64,000 bases of DNA from Pseudomonas sp. p1(2021b) (lineage in GTDB: Bacteria; Pseudomonadota; Gammaproteobacteria; Pseudomonadales; Pseudomonadaceae): positions 2,571,001 through 2,635,000 of the forward strand of contig NZ_CP083746.1 of the NCBI RefSeq assembly GCF_020151015.1. Direction: 5' to 3'. This document shows, in pieces, positions 1 to 9,203 of the stretch; the stretch's first letter is position 1; every line of letters begins with the position of its first letter. The notes below the pieces were generated by a model. That model saw only the letters and a list, made by a program, of their open reading frames with translations, did no database searches and had not been told where the DNA came from. The translations under genes were made by a program, and so were the position numbers.

Positions 1-1
1 C

Positions 2-1078
2 CTGGCGCAGGACATCGTCGACCGGGCGATGGCCATCCTCCCGTGCAACGTCAATGTCATGGACAGCCAGGGCCTGATCCTGGGCAGTGGCGAGCCGGAG
101 CGGATCAACACCCGCCACGAGGGCGCGCAACTGGTACTGGCCAACGGCCGGATCGTCGAGCTGGACGTGGACGCGGCCAAGTGCCTGAAGGGCGTGCAGC
201 CGGGAGTGAACCTGCCCTTGATGCTCGATGGCCGGCTGATCGGGGTGCTGGGCCTGACGGGTGACCCACAGCAGTTGCGCACCTATGGCGAATTGGTGCG
301 CATGACCGCCGAGATGCTCCTGGCCCAGCGCCACCTGCAGGTGGAGCAGCAATGGCGGCGCCAGCGCTGCGATGACCTGCTGGCCTTGCTGCTGGGCAGC
401 AGCGGCGACTCGCCACGTTTGCTCGACGAGGCCCAACAGCTGGGGCTCAAACCCCAATTGGCACGGGTCCCTTGCCTGTTCGAGCTCGAGTCCGGGCCAC
501 CGGCGGAAACCTTGGCTGGCTGGTTGATGAGTCGCTTCCCGGACAGCTGGTGCGTCAGTCCCGCACGGCATTCGCTGCTCTGGTGCCGCCCGGCGAACGT
601 GGCCTTGGACGAGCAGCGCCTGGTGGAGCGCCTGGCGCGCCATGGCTGGAAGGTCGAACGCCTGGCCCTGGGTAACGTGGCCCATAGCCTGGAGCAGTTG
701 CGCCGCGGCTATCGGCGGATTCGCGACCTGCTGGCCTATGGCCGCGAAGTGCTGCCAGGCGAGCGCCTGCTCAGCCTTGGTCGTTACCGGTTGCCGGCCT
801 TGCTCTGGCGCCACCGCAACGACGACGCCCTGGACGAACTGCTCGAGCCGTTGCAGCGCATCCGCGCCAAGGACACCAGCGGGCAATTGCTGGCGACCCT
901 ACGCGCCTGGTGCGCCCACGACGGGCAGAGCCAGGCCTGTGCAGACGCGCTGGGCATTCACCGCAACAGCCTGCGCTACCGCCTGGAGCGCATTGCCGAA
1001 GTCGGCGAGGTGGACCCATTGCGGCTGGAAGGCATGCTGAGCTTGTATTTGGGGTTGCAGTTGCTGCCGGCGGAATAG
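2..1078 (+). CDS. CdaR-family (sugar diacid) transcriptional regulator, 5' end cut by window
   Basis: The reading frame is open to the left edge: codons LAQDIVDRAM precede the first visible ATG at 29, so the true start lies outside. The N-terminal third matches the sugar-diacid recognition domain of CdaR-type regulators (segments LPLMLDGRLIGVLGLTGDP and ELVRMTAEMLLAQ). The last 50 residues are a PucR-type helix-turn-helix (CADALGIHRNSLRYRLERI). Known family members activate glucarate, galactarate and glycerate catabolism by sensing the diacid or glycerate. The next gene on the same strand is a glycerate kinase, which fits that role. About 350 residues are visible; full-length relatives run about 370-385. 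Confidence 0.85.
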   Translation: MAQDIVDRAMAILPCNVNVMDSQGLILGSGEPERINTRHEGAQLVLANGRIVELDVDAAKCLKGVQPGVNLPLMLDGRLIGVLGLTGDPQQLRTYGELVRMTAEMLLAQRHLQVEQQWRRQRCDDLLALLLGSSGDSPRLLDEAQQLGLKPQLARVPCLFELESGPPAETLAGWLMSRFPDSWCVSPARHSLLWCRPANVALDEQRLVERLARHGWKVERLALGNVAHSLEQLRRGYRRIRDLLAYGREVLPGERLLSLGRYRLPALLWRHRNDDALDELLEPLQRIRAKDTSGQLLATLRAWCAHDGQSQACADALGIHRNSLRYRLERIAEVGEVDPLRLEGMLSLYLGLQLLPAE

Positions 1079-1232
1079 GCCTGGCTGTGTAGCGCGTGCT
1101 CCGCCCGATCGCCGGCAAGGCTGGCGCGAAGGCATTCGCCCAAACACCACCACCACGCTTTTGTGCATTCGCCAGAGGCCACCTTGCGCTACACCTGTCA
1201 GCATGCGGGCTATCTGGATCAGGAGAATCCCC

Positions 1233-2369
1233 ATGAAAGTCGTCATCGCCCCCGATTCGTTCAAGGACAGCCTCGACGCTGCCGGTGTCGCCCGTGCCAT
1301 CGGCACCGGTCTGGCCGAAGTCTGGCCGGACGCGGAGCTGGTCGAATGCCCCATGGCCGACGGTGGCGAAGGCACCATGGAGGCGATCCTCGCCGCCAGC
1401 CAGGGCGAACTGCGCCGTCAGGTGGTGCGTGGCCCGCTGGGTGCGCCGGTCGAAGCCGGTTGGGGATGGCTGGCATCCAGCCGCACGGCGATCATCGAAA
1501 TGGCCCAGGCCAGCGGCCTGCAACTGGTGCCCACCGGCCAGCGCGACGCCTGCCGCAGCAGCACCTGGGGCACCGGCGAGCTGATCGCCGCCGCCCTGGC
1601 GGCCGGTGCCACGCGTATCGTCCTGGCCATCGGCGGCAGCGCCACCAACGATGGCGGCAGCGGTATGCTGCGTGCGCTGGGCTTACGCTTGCTGGATGCG
1701 AACGGCCAACCGCTGGCAGAAGGCGGGCAGGCCTTGGCCGGCCTGGCGCACATCGACGCCAGCGACCTGGACCCTCGTTTGGCGGAAGTCCAGGTGGAAG
1801 TGGCTGCCGATGTCGACAACCCCCTGTGTGGCCCCCATGGCGCTTCGGCGATCTTTGGCCCGCAAAAAGGTGCAAGCCCAGAGCAAGTGCAGGCGCTGGA
1901 CCAGGCCCTGGGGCATTTCGCCGACCATTGCGCGCAACTGCTGGGCGAAGATGTACGCGATTTCCCAGGCTGCGGTGCGGCCGGAGGCATGGGTTTCGCC
2001 GCCAAGGCGTTCATGGGCGCGCGCTTCCGCCCTGGCGTCGAAGTGGTCGCGGACCTTGCCGGCCTCGACGCGCTGGTGCAAGGCGCCGACCTGGTGATCA
2101 CCGGGGAAGGGCGCTTCGACGCCCAGACCCTGCGCGGCAAGACGCCCATGGGCGTGGCCCGCGTCGCCAAGCGCCATGGCGTACCCGTGGTGGTGCTGGC
2201 CGGTACCCTCGGCGAGGGCTACCAGCAACTTTACGCCCACGGTATCGACGCCGCGTTTGCCCTGGCCAGTGGGCCGATGACCCTGGAGCGGGCCTGTGCC
2301 GAGGCCGGACTACTGCTCAGGGCGCGGGCGACCGACATTGCCAGGCTTTGGCAGGTGGCGCGGCGCTGA
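1233..2369 (+). CDS. garK: glycerate 2-kinase (GarK/GlxK type)
   Basis: This 378-residue protein should phosphorylate glycerate with ATP, the last step of the glucarate/galactarate and glyoxylate-tartronate routes. Family signatures include the N-terminal [15 protein letters not shown], the glycine-rich [18 protein letters not shown], and [21 protein letters not shown] chose the ATG at 1233 because AGGAGA lies 7-12 bases upstream and the protein then begins at the conserved [11 protein letters not shown]; earlier in-frame codons add unconserved sequence. The neighbouring CdaR-type regulator is the probable controller. The length is normal for the type-I glycerate kinase family. Confidence 0.93.
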   Translation: MKVVIAPDSFKDSLDAAGVARAIGTGLAEVWPDAELVECPMADGGEGTMEAILAASQGELRRQVVRGPLGAPVEAGWGWLASSRTAIIEMAQASGLQLVPTGQRDACRSSTWGTGELIAAALAAGATRIVLAIGGSATNDGGSGMLRALGLRLLDANGQPLAEGGQALAGLAHIDASDLDPRLAEVQVEVAADVDNPLCGPHGASAIFGPQKGASPEQVQALDQALGHFADHCAQLLGEDVRDFPGCGAAGGMGFAAKAFMGARFRPGVEVVADLAGLDALVQGADLVITGEGRFDAQTLRGKTPMGVARVAKRHGVPVVVLAGTLGEGYQQLYAHGIDAAFALASGPMTLERACAEAGLLLRARATDIARLWQVARR

Positions 2370-2518
2370 AGCGCGGGTTGCCACCACCCAGCAAGCAGCT
2401 TGTCACGGGGCTAGACTGCCTGGTTGGCGTCAACGGAATTGGGGGAAAACCCTCATTGTCGCCGGCCAACCTGGCACCTAGCATGGATTTCGCCAATCCA
2501 ACCCAGCTGGAGAACACC

Positions 2519-3394
2519 ATGACGAGCCCCCAGAACGACAAGCGCCCCACACCGGACCCCGCCGAAGACAACGCGTTCTTCCCTTCGCCTTATTCGCTCA
2601 GCCAGTTCACTGCGCCCAAGTCCGACCTCAGTGGCGCCGACTACCCCAGACCCTACACCGGCGGCCGCTGGAAGGTGCTGATGATCGGTGCCGACGAGCG
2701 CTATCTGCTGACCGACAATGGCACCATGTTCTCTACCGGCAACCATCCCGTGGAAACCCTGTTGCCGATGTATCACCTGGACAAGGCCGGCTTCACCTTC
2801 GACGTGGCGACGTTGTCCGGCAACCCGGTGAAGTTCGAGTTCTGGGCGATGCCTTCGGAGGATGCGGAGGTCAAGGGCCTGTATGCCCGCTACCGGGATG
2901 CGTTCAAGCAGCCGCTCAAGCTTGCCGATGTGATCGAGCGGGCACTGGGCCCGGATTCGGACTATATCGCTGTGTTCATCCCCGGCGGCCATGGTGCCCT
3001 GATCGGCCTGCCTGAAAGCCGGGACGTCAAGCGGGTGCTGCAATGGGCGGCAGCGCAGGACAAGTTCGTGATCTCCCTGTGCCACGGGCCCGCCGCGCTG
3101 CTGGCTGCAGGGCTCGATGAAACCCGCGAAAGCTGCATCTACAACGGCTACCGTATCTGCGCCTTCCCCGATGACCTGGACGCCAAGACCCCCGACATCG
3201 GCTACATGCCCGGCCACCTGACCTGGAAGTTCGGCGAGCAGCTCAAGGCCCTGGGGGTGGAAATCGTCAACCAGGATATCTCTGGCGCGACCCTGCGCGA
3301 CCGCAAGCTGCTCACCGGTGACAGCCCACTGGCCGGGAACGCGCTCGGCAAGCTGGCGGCTGCCGCGCTGCTCGAGGAGGTCGGCGCAGGATGA
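2519..3394 (+). CDS. hchA: protein/nucleic acid deglycase, glyoxalase III (Hsp31/HchA)
   Basis: This 291-residue DJ-1/PfpI-superfamily protein is expected to convert methylglyoxal to lactate without glutathione and to act as a holdase or deglycase. The nucleophile elbow [14 protein letters not shown] places the catalytic Cys at about residue 188, followed by His189. The [13 protein letters not shown] segment is the substrate pocket typical of HchA. The frame stays open far upstream into garK, but the start at 2519 (MTSPQND...) matches HchA N termini. The next gene, a LuxR-type regulator, overlaps it by four bases (ATGA), so the two are translationally coupled. Confidence 0.93.
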   Translation: MTSPQNDKRPTPDPAEDNAFFPSPYSLSQFTAPKSDLSGADYPRPYTGGRWKVLMIGADERYLLTDNGTMFSTGNHPVETLLPMYHLDKAGFTFDVATLSGNPVKFEFWAMPSEDAEVKGLYARYRDAFKQPLKLADVIERALGPDSDYIAVFIPGGHGALIGLPESRDVKRVLQWAAAQDKFVISLCHGPAALLAAGLDETRESCIYNGYRICAFPDDLDAKTPDIGYMPGHLTWKFGEQLKALGVEIVNQDISGATLRDRKLLTGDSPLAGNALGKLAAAALLEEVGAG

Positions 3395-4119
3395 GCCGAC
3401 TACTCGTCGAGCGTGTATTCGCCACCGCCTTGACGATCGAGGGCGCCACGGCGCTCACGGTCGTCCAGGACGCCGTGCGCGGCTACGCCAGCCCACTGGG
3501 GTACGACCGCTTCGTGCTGTTCTCCGCTACAGCGGCGCGAGACGAGGTGGTCGAGCGCATTCATTGGGTCGAGGGCAACTGGTTCGGCGACCAGTCGCCG
3601 GTGGATGCCGAAACCTATGTGCGCCATTGCCCGGTGACCCGCCATATCTTGCACGCACGTGCACCGTTCTACTGGAGCAAGGTGTCGGTGGACGGCAACG
3701 AACGCTACCGGGTAGTGCGCGCACCCGGTGGCCCCGGCGTCCATGGCCTGCAGGTTCCGGTGTTCGGCCCGGCAGGGTTGGAGGGGGCGATGAGCTTGGG
3801 CGGCGAACGGATCGACACGTCGCCACGTGAGCGGCTGGCCTTGACCATGCTGGCGACAGCGGCGTTCTGGGCTGCCCGGCGTTTACTGGAGGCACCGGTC
3901 GACAGCCATGTGCGTCAGCTCTCCGAGCGTGAGCGGGAGGTGCTGGCCTGGACCGCTGCCGGGCGACGCCAGGCCGACATTGCCGCGACCCTTGGCCTGT
4001 CGCCGCGCACGGTGGAGAATCACCTGCGCTCGGCACGCCGTCGGCTTGGCGTCGATACGACCGCACAAGCGGTCAGGGTCGCCTTGCGCAACGGCGAGCT
4101 GGCGGACATGGGCGATTGA
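3391..4119 (+). CDS. LuxR-type solo regulator coupled to hchA
   Basis: This 242-residue protein has an N-terminal autoinducer-binding-like domain (about residues 20-150) and a C-terminal LuxR helix-turn-helix ([35 protein letters not shown] split around 170-205). No LuxI-type synthase is nearby, so it is a solo. In the ligand domain the usual Asp-Pro pair reads Cys-Pro ([10 protein letters not shown]), while the following Trp (APFYW) is kept. A canonical acyl-homoserine-lactone ligand is therefore doubtful. The four-base overlap with hchA suggests it senses a carbonyl or stress-related signal and controls hchA; that link is inference. Confidence 0.8.
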   Translation: MSRLLVERVFATALTIEGATALTVVQDAVRGYASPLGYDRFVLFSATAARDEVVERIHWVEGNWFGDQSPVDAETYVRHCPVTRHILHARAPFYWSKVSVDGNERYRVVRAPGGPGVHGLQVPVFGPAGLEGAMSLGGERIDTSPRERLALTMLATAAFWAARRLLEAPVDSHVRQLSEREREVLAWTAAGRRQADIAATLGLSPRTVENHLRSARRRLGVDTTAQAVRVALRNGELADMGD

Positions 4120-4121
4120 AC

Positions 4122-5126
4122 TCAAGCGTCGACGGTGAGCACCACCTTGCCCATGTGCTGACCACTTTCCATCAAAGCATGGGCTTTGGCTGCCTCGGTG
4201 AGGTCGAAGGTACGGAAGATCAGGGGTTTGACTGCGCCGCTGCGAACATGAGGCCAGACCTGTTCTTGCAACTGGGCGATGATCTGCGCCTTGTCGTCGG
4301 CGCTGCGCGAGCGCAGGGTCGAGCCGACAAGGGTCAGGCGCTTGGTCAGCAACGGGAACAGGTCCAGCTGCGGCGCGGGGCCCTTGAGCACGCCGATCTG
4401 CACGATCCGGCCGTTCAAGGCGGCGGCCTGGAAGTTACGAGCCACGTAATCGCCGGCAATGATGTCGACGATCACATCCACGCCTTGGCCGTCGGTATGG
4501 TGCAGTACTTCACGGGCAAAATCCTGGCGGTTGTAGTCGATCGCCACATCGGCGCCCAGGGCCCGGCTGGCCGCCTGCTGTTCAGGGTTGGCCACGGTGG
4601 TGAAGATCCGCGAGGCGCCGAGGGTCTTGGCCAGCATGGTCGCAGTGGTACCGATGCCGGAGACACCACCATGGATCAGCACCGATTCGCCGGCCTTGAA
4701 GGCGCCACGCTGGAACAGGTTGACCCAGACGGTCATGAAGGTTTCCGGCAGGGCGGCGGCCTCCACCATTGCCAGGCCTTCGGGCAGGTGCAGGGTGGTG
4801 CGCTCATCGGCGACTGCGTACTCGGCGTAGCCCCCGCCGGTCACCAAGGCGATCACCGGGTCGCCAATGGCAAAATGCCGAACCTCGTGGCCCAAGGCGA
4901 CGACCTCGCCGGCGATTTCCAGGCCGGGAATGTCCGAAGCGCCGGCGGGCGGGTCGTACAGGCCCTTGCGTTGAAGCAGGTCCGGGCCGTTGACGCCGGC
5001 TGCCCGTACCTTGATCAGCACCTCCCGTGCGCCAGGCGTGGGCACGGTCCGGCGAGTGGGCTTGAGGACATCGGGGGCGCCTGGTTGGCTGATTTCGATG
5101 GCCATCATGTCGAAGCGTTTGTTCAT
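4122..5126 (-). CDS. zinc-independent NAD(P)H quinone oxidoreductase (PIG3-like MDR)
   Basis: This 334-residue medium-chain dehydrogenase/reductase lacks the zinc-ligand cysteines of alcohol dehydrogenases. It has the quinone reductase signature GVNGPDLLQRKGLYDPPAG and the Rossmann segment LIHGGVSGIGTTATMLAKTLG. Such enzymes reduce quinones or enones with NADPH. The start at 5126 (MNKRFDMMAIEIS) is supported by a GGCTGGA-like ribosome site; an internal Met at 5108 is the alternative. It is divergent from a LysR-family gene starting at 5242, its likely regulator. It ends three bases from the convergent LuxR-type gene. Confidence 0.88.
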   Translation of the reverse strand: MNKRFDMMAIEISQPGAPDVLKPTRRTVPTPGAREVLIKVRAAGVNGPDLLQRKGLYDPPAGASDIPGLEIAGEVVALGHEVRHFAIGDPVIALVTGGGYAEYAVADERTTLHLPEGLAMVEAAALPETFMTVWVNLFQRGAFKAGESVLIHGGVSGIGTTATMLAKTLGASRIFTTVANPEQQAASRALGADVAIDYNRQDFAREVLHHTDGQGVDVIVDIIAGDYVARNFQAAALNGRIVQIGVLKGPAPQLDLFPLLTKRLTLVGSTLRSRSADDKAQIIAQLQEQVWPHVRSGAVKPLIFRTFDLTEAAKAHALMESGQHMGKVVLTVDA

Positions 5127-5241
5127 GGGTTCCAGCCTTTTCGTGTAGGAGACTGCATGAAAGGGTACGGAACTGCGTTGTTGAGGGCGCGCGGCGATTT
5201 TGCGGCGCCTTGTTGCAGATGTGCTGCGAGGAAGAACATCG

Positions 5242-6108
5242 ATGAATTGGGATGACGCCAGGATCCTGCTGGCCCTGGGCCGCGAACTGACATTGCGCCG
5301 TGCCGCACGGGTGTTGCGGATCGACCAGGCCACCGTGGGGCGGCGTATTGCCGCGCTGGAGGCGGATCTGGGCTCGACCCTGTTCCTGCGAACCCCGGGG
5401 GGTTACCAGCTGACCAGCATCGGCGAAGAAGCATTCGCGCTTGCACAAAAGGTCGAAAGTGCCGCACTGGAGCTGACCCGACGTATCGGCGGGGTCGACA
5501 GTGAAGGCGCGGGCGAGGTACGGATCTCCACTACCGACTCGCTGGCCTGCGACTTCGTGTTGCCGGCGCTGCGCGCGCTTCACCTGGAGCACCCGGACAT
5601 CCGCGTGGTGCTGCATGGCGCCTCGGAGCTGGTCAACCTGTCGCAACGGGAGACCGATATCGCCATCCGCAACCTGCGTCCGGACAACCCGGACCTGATC
5701 CTGCGCAAACTCGCCAGTTGGCCGATGGGGCTGTATGCCAGTGCCGAGTACCTGCAGCAGCATGGCGAGCCGGTGCCGGGCAGCGGTTTCGCCGGGCACG
5801 ATCTGGTGATGTACGAGCCGTATTGGCGCGACCGGCCGGTCCCGACATTGGTCGATGAGGCGATCGACCAGGGGCGGGTAGTGGCGGCGGTGAACTCAAG
5901 CCTGATGGTGCGCCGCGCCATCGCCGAAGGGCTGGGTATCGGCGAGATCCCCATCGACATGGGCGAGCGCGACGGGCTGGTGCGCCTATGGCCGGCGCGC
6001 CAGCGCAAGGATCTCTACGAGGTGTGGATGGTCACCCACAAGGACCTTCGCCACACAGCCCGGATACGCCTGATCATCGAGCAATTGGCCCGGGCCTTCG
6101 CGCGCTGA
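5242..6108 (+). CDS. LysR-family transcriptional regulator
   Basis: This is a 288-residue LysR regulator. The N-terminal helix-turn-helix (LTLRRAARVLRIDQATVGRRIAALEADLG, residues about 15-44) is followed by a substrate-binding domain beginning near residue 88 with EVRISTTDSLACDFVLPAL. The helix-turn-helix is of the variant group that reads GRELTLRRAA instead of the common VAE-GS-TAA. I chose the start at 5242 because GAGGAAG lies about 8 bases upstream. It is divergent from the quinone oxidoreductase and shares a 115-bp promoter region with it, the classical arrangement for a LysR regulator and its target. Confidence 0.9.
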   Translation: MNWDDARILLALGRELTLRRAARVLRIDQATVGRRIAALEADLGSTLFLRTPGGYQLTSIGEEAFALAQKVESAALELTRRIGGVDSEGAGEVRISTTDSLACDFVLPALRALHLEHPDIRVVLHGASELVNLSQRETDIAIRNLRPDNPDLILRKLASWPMGLYASAEYLQQHGEPVPGSGFAGHDLVMYEPYWRDRPVPTLVDEAIDQGRVVAAVNSSLMVRRAIAEGLGIGEIPIDMGERDGLVRLWPARQRKDLYEVWMVTHKDLRHTARIRLIIEQLARAFAR

Positions 6109-6111
6109 GGC

Positions 6112-6858
6112 TCAGTCCTTGATCAACGCCCGCAACGCAGCCTTCGCCTCGGCACTCTGCAAGCGCTCGACGAACAACTGGCTTTCACGCTCCACCGTGG
6201 CCTCCAGCTGCGCCCGGTAACCGTCCTTGAGCAGCCGCTTGCTGATGCGCAGGGCCTCCTGGGGCATCGCCTGCAGCTTGCGCGCCAGCTGCCGGGCGGC
6301 GGCCAGGCACTGCTCGCCATCCTCATGCAGCTCATTGGCCAGGCCCCAGGCCACAGCCTGTTCACCCGTGAGCAGTTCGTTGGCCAGCAGCAACCGCGCG
6401 GCCCGGGCGTGGCCAAGCAGCCGGGGCAGCAACAGGCTCGAACCGAACTCCGGGCACACCCCCAACGGGGCGAACGGCATGCGCAGCTTGGCCGAGCGGC
6501 TCACCAGCACCTGGTCGCAGTGCAGCAGCAGGGTGGTGCCGATGCCGATGGCCGGGCCATTGACGGCGGCGATCAGCGGCTTGGCCAAGCCCATGACCAC
6601 CCGCATCAGGCGGAACACAGGGCTGTCGCGGTCGCGGGGCGGGTTGTCGAGGAAATCGCGCAGATCGTTGCCGGCGCTGAAGGTCTGCGCGCCGCCGGTG
6701 ATCAGGATGACCTCGACCAGCGGGTCTTCGTCGGCTGCGCGCAGCAGGTCGCCCAGCTGGCGATACATGGCGACGTTCAGGGCGTTGAGTTTGTCGGGGC
6801 GGTTGAAGGTCAGGGTCAGCAGGCCCTGGTCCAGCGCGTAGGTGATCAGGTCGTTCAT
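6112..6858 (-). CDS. enoyl-CoA hydratase/isomerase family protein
   Basis: This 248-residue crotonase-fold enzyme shows the oxyanion-hole segments QTFSAGNDLRDFLD and AVNGPAIGIGTTLLLHCDQ. The acidic position in VCPEFGSSLLLPRLLG is in the place used by delta3,delta2-enoyl-CoA isomerases; the hydratase glutamate pair is not evident. An isomerase-like role in beta-oxidation of unsaturated acyl-CoAs is therefore more likely than plain hydration, but the substrate is unknown. It is divergent from a BetI-type TetR regulator across a 129-bp gap, which suggests local control. It ends three bases from the convergent LysR gene. Confidence 0.85.
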   Translation of the reverse strand: MNDLITYALDQGLLTLTFNRPDKLNALNVAMYRQLGDLLRAADEDPLVEVILITGGAQTFSAGNDLRDFLDNPPRDRDSPVFRLMRVVMGLAKPLIAAVNGPAIGIGTTLLLHCDQVLVSRSAKLRMPFAPLGVCPEFGSSLLLPRLLGHARAARLLLANELLTGEQAVAWGLANELHEDGEQCLAAARQLARKLQAMPQEALRISKRLLKDGYRAQLEATVERESQLFVERLQSAEAKAALRALIKD

Positions 6859-6987
6859 GGCAGCCGCTTTTGTTGTTGTGGTCGGGGCCCCGAGGCACGG
6901 ACGCCGGGCCGGAGGCAGGGAGGGTTTATCACGCTGCTCGGCTTGTTGTACAGTCGTTCAGCCAGACTAGTCCCGATGAGAATCACG

Positions 6988-7632
6988 ATGAGCCAGGAAG
7001 CCCGCTACAACCGTATGCTGCCGGAACTGCGCAAGGCCAACCTGGTCGAGGCGACCCTTGCCTGCCTGAAGCGGCACGGCTTCCAGGGTGCGTCGATCCG
7101 CAAGATCTCGGCCGAGGCCGGGGTGTCGGTGGGGCTGATCAGCCATCACTATTCGGGCAAGGACGAACTGGTCGCCGACGCCTACATGGCAGTGACCGGG
7201 CGGGTCATGGGCCTGCTGCGCGAAGCCATGGCCCAGGCGGCGCCCAATGCCCGCGAGCGGCTGTCAGCGTTCTTTCGTGCTTCGTTCTGTGCCGAGCTGC
7301 TCGACCCGCAACTGCTCGATGCCTGGCTGGCATTCTGGGGCGCGGTGAAAACGGCCGACGCCATCAACCAGGTGCATGACCATTCCTACGGCGAGTACCG
7401 CAACGAACTGAGCCGCCTGCTGGGCGCGCTGGCCAGCGAGGAAGGCTGGCAGGGCTTCGACGCGGACCTTGCCGCCATCAGCCTGAGCGCCTTGCTCGAC
7501 GGCTTGTGGCTCGAATCCGGGCTCAACCCCGGAACCTTCTCGCCGGAGCAGGGGGTGTTGATCTGCGAAGCCTGGGTAGACGGCCTGCAGGCAGGGGGGC
7601 GGCGGCGCTTCAGTGTGACCGGGGGCTGTTGA
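6988..7632 (+). CDS. TetR-family regulator, BetI-like
   Basis: This protein of about 214 residues has a TetR DNA-binding domain at the N terminus (ASIRKISAEAGVSVGLISHHYSGKDELVADAY) and a BetI-type C-terminal ligand domain (LLDAWLAFWGAVKTADAINQVHDHSYGEYRNEL). Two starts are possible, 6976 and 6988; the second is preceded by GATGAG at a usable distance and is preferred. It is divergent from the crotonase-fold gene, the likely target. BetI itself senses choline, but no betaine genes are nearby, so the ligand is unknown. Confidence 0.85.
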   Translation: MSQEARYNRMLPELRKANLVEATLACLKRHGFQGASIRKISAEAGVSVGLISHHYSGKDELVADAYMAVTGRVMGLLREAMAQAAPNARERLSAFFRASFCAELLDPQLLDAWLAFWGAVKTADAINQVHDHSYGEYRNELSRLLGALASEEGWQGFDADLAAISLSALLDGLWLESGLNPGTFSPEQGVLICEAWVDGLQAGGRRRFSVTGGC

Positions 7633-7707
7633 TCGCCTGTTCAGTAACGGGTACGCTGCCGTCGCGGGTTCGAAGCACAACACCAATAAGAAAAGAGACA
7701 ACACGCA

Positions 7708-8424
7708 ATGACGCCTCGGGTACTGGTCGTCGATGACGATCCGCTTATTCGCGACTTGCTGCATGCCTACCTGTCCCAGGAAGGCTACGACGTCCACAGC
7801 GCCGACACGGCCGAGCAGGCCGATGCCTTCCTCGCCAGCCAGGATGTCGACCTGGTGCTGCTGGACATCCGCCTGCCGGGCAAGGACGGCCTGACCCTGA
7901 CCCGCGAACTGCGGGTGCGCTCGGAGGTGGGCATCATCCTTATCACCGGCCGCAACGACGAGATCGACCGCATCGTCGGCCTGGAATGCGGCGCTGACGA
8001 CTACGTGATCAAGCCGCTCAACCCCCGCGAGCTGGTGTCGCGCGCCAAGAACCTGATCCGCCGCGTGCGCCATGCCCGTATCGCCCAGCCCGCACCGCCA
8101 TGCACCCAATCACTCAAGCAGTTCGCCGACTGGTCGCTCGATACCGACCGGCGCCGGCTGATCGACCCCGACGGCGGCGAGACCCTGCTCACCCATGGCG
8201 AATTCCAGCTGCTCAGCGTGTTCCTGCGCAACAGTGGCCATACCCTGACCCGCGACCAGTTGATGGACCAGATCCGCAACCGCGAATGGGTGCCCAACGA
8301 TCGCTCCATCGACGTGCTGGTCGGCCGCCTGCGGCGCAAGCTGCACGACGACCCGGCCGAGCCGCACCTGATCATCACCATCCACGGCACCGGCTACCTG
8401 TTCACCGCCAGCGTGGCGGCCTGA
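7708..8424 (+). CDS. aruR: OmpR-family response regulator, probable AruR of the arginine transaminase pathway
   Basis: This 238-residue protein has a receiver domain (acidic DDD at 9-11, phosphoacceptor Asp53 in LLDIRLPGKDG, Lys in DDYVIKPLNP) and a winged-helix output domain ending in IITIHGTGYLF. The order regulator, sensor, amino-acid permease, enoyl-CoA hydratase, acyl-CoA dehydrogenase, acyl-CoA synthetase, AruI, AruH agrees with the PAO1 aru region as I remember it, where AruRS activates the arginine transaminase pathway in response to arginine. The name rests on that synteny plus domain content. The gene is the first of an apparent three-gene sensor operon. Confidence 0.78.
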   Translation: MTPRVLVVDDDPLIRDLLHAYLSQEGYDVHSADTAEQADAFLASQDVDLVLLDIRLPGKDGLTLTRELRVRSEVGIILITGRNDEIDRIVGLECGADDYVIKPLNPRELVSRAKNLIRRVRHARIAQPAPPCTQSLKQFADWSLDTDRRRLIDPDGGETLLTHGEFQLLSVFLRNSGHTLTRDQLMDQIRNREWVPNDRSIDVLVGRLRRKLHDDPAEPHLIITIHGTGYLFTASVAA

Positions 8425-8429
8425 ACCCC

Positions 8430-9203
8430 ATGGCCCGCCTGCTGGTGCTGGCCCTGGTGCTGCTGAGCCTGCAGGCCGGGGCCGGGGAGCGCATCCGTTA
8501 TTGCGATTACCCGGTCTACCCGCCGATTTCCTGGAGCGACGGGCGCCAGGTACGTGGCCTGGCGCCGACCGTGGTACGTGAGCTGCTCGGGCGCCTGGGC
8601 TACGAGGTGCAGATCGTGGTACTGGGCAACTGGAAGCGCTGCCTGATGGACGCTGCTGCCGGGCGGGTCGACGTGGTGCTGGCCTACAACACCGACCAGC
8701 GTGACCAGAGCATGCGCTTTTCCACGGTGCCGGTGCTGCGCGAGGAAGTGGCGGTGTTCTACAACCGGCACCGGCCGGTGCATTTCGAGCGCATCGAAGA
8801 CCTGGCCGGCTATCGCGGCGGGCTGCTGTTCGGCGAGAGTTATGGTGCTGAGTTCGACCGTTTCGTGGCGCGGCACCAGAACATCGAGTGGGTATCCTCC
8901 AGCCAGCAGAACTTCGGCAAGCTGATCCGCGGTCGCATCGATTTCGTCATCCAGGAGCGGCGCACCGGCGAGCTGTTCATCGAACATCTGCCCGGTGCCG
9001 AGGACATCCAGGCCCTGCCCAAGGCCCTGAGCGTGGACTACCTGCGTGTCGCGGTGTCGCGCCACTCGCCCCTGAGCCAGAAGATGGACGCCATCGATGC
9101 GCAACTGCAGCGCATGACCGACAGCGGCGAAATCGACGGCTGGCTGGGGCAGAGCGAGGTGACCTACCGCGACATGATCAACCTGCCGGCGAACGCACGA
9201 TGA
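8430..9203 (+). CDS. periplasmic solute-binding protein of the AruRS sensor
   Basis: This 257-residue family-3 type extracellular binding protein starts with a signal peptide (MARLLVLALVLLSLQAGAG) and continues with IRYCDYPVYPPISWSDGRQVRGLAP, the usual first strand of amino-acid binding domains. It starts five bases after aruR and overlaps aruS by four bases (ATGA), so it is co-translated with the kinase rather than with any transporter permease. I infer that it binds arginine or a related metabolite and presents it to the AruS periplasmic loop. Two Cys residues near the N terminus (YCDYP, WKRCLMD) could form a disulphide. Confidence 0.85.
   Translation: MARLLVLALVLLSLQAGAGERIRYCDYPVYPPISWSDGRQVRGLAPTVVRELLGRLGYEVQIVVLGNWKRCLMDAAAGRVDVVLAYNTDQRDQSMRFSTVPVLREEVAVFYNRHRPVHFERIEDLAGYRGGLLFGESYGAEFDRFVARHQNIEWVSSSQQNFGKLIRGRIDFVIQERRTGELFIEHLPGAEDIQALPKALSVDYLRVAVSRHSPLSQKMDAIDAQLQRMTDSGEIDGWLGQSEVTYRDMINLPANAR

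Noticed and set aside
1163..3394. 743-codon frame joining garK-antiphase sequence to hchA
   Set aside because: The upstream part is an Arg/Pro-rich shadow of garK; HchA begins at 2519.
4116..5255. 379-codon plus-strand frame opposite the quinone oxidoreductase
   Set aside because: It is a complement shadow of a clear oxidoreductase.
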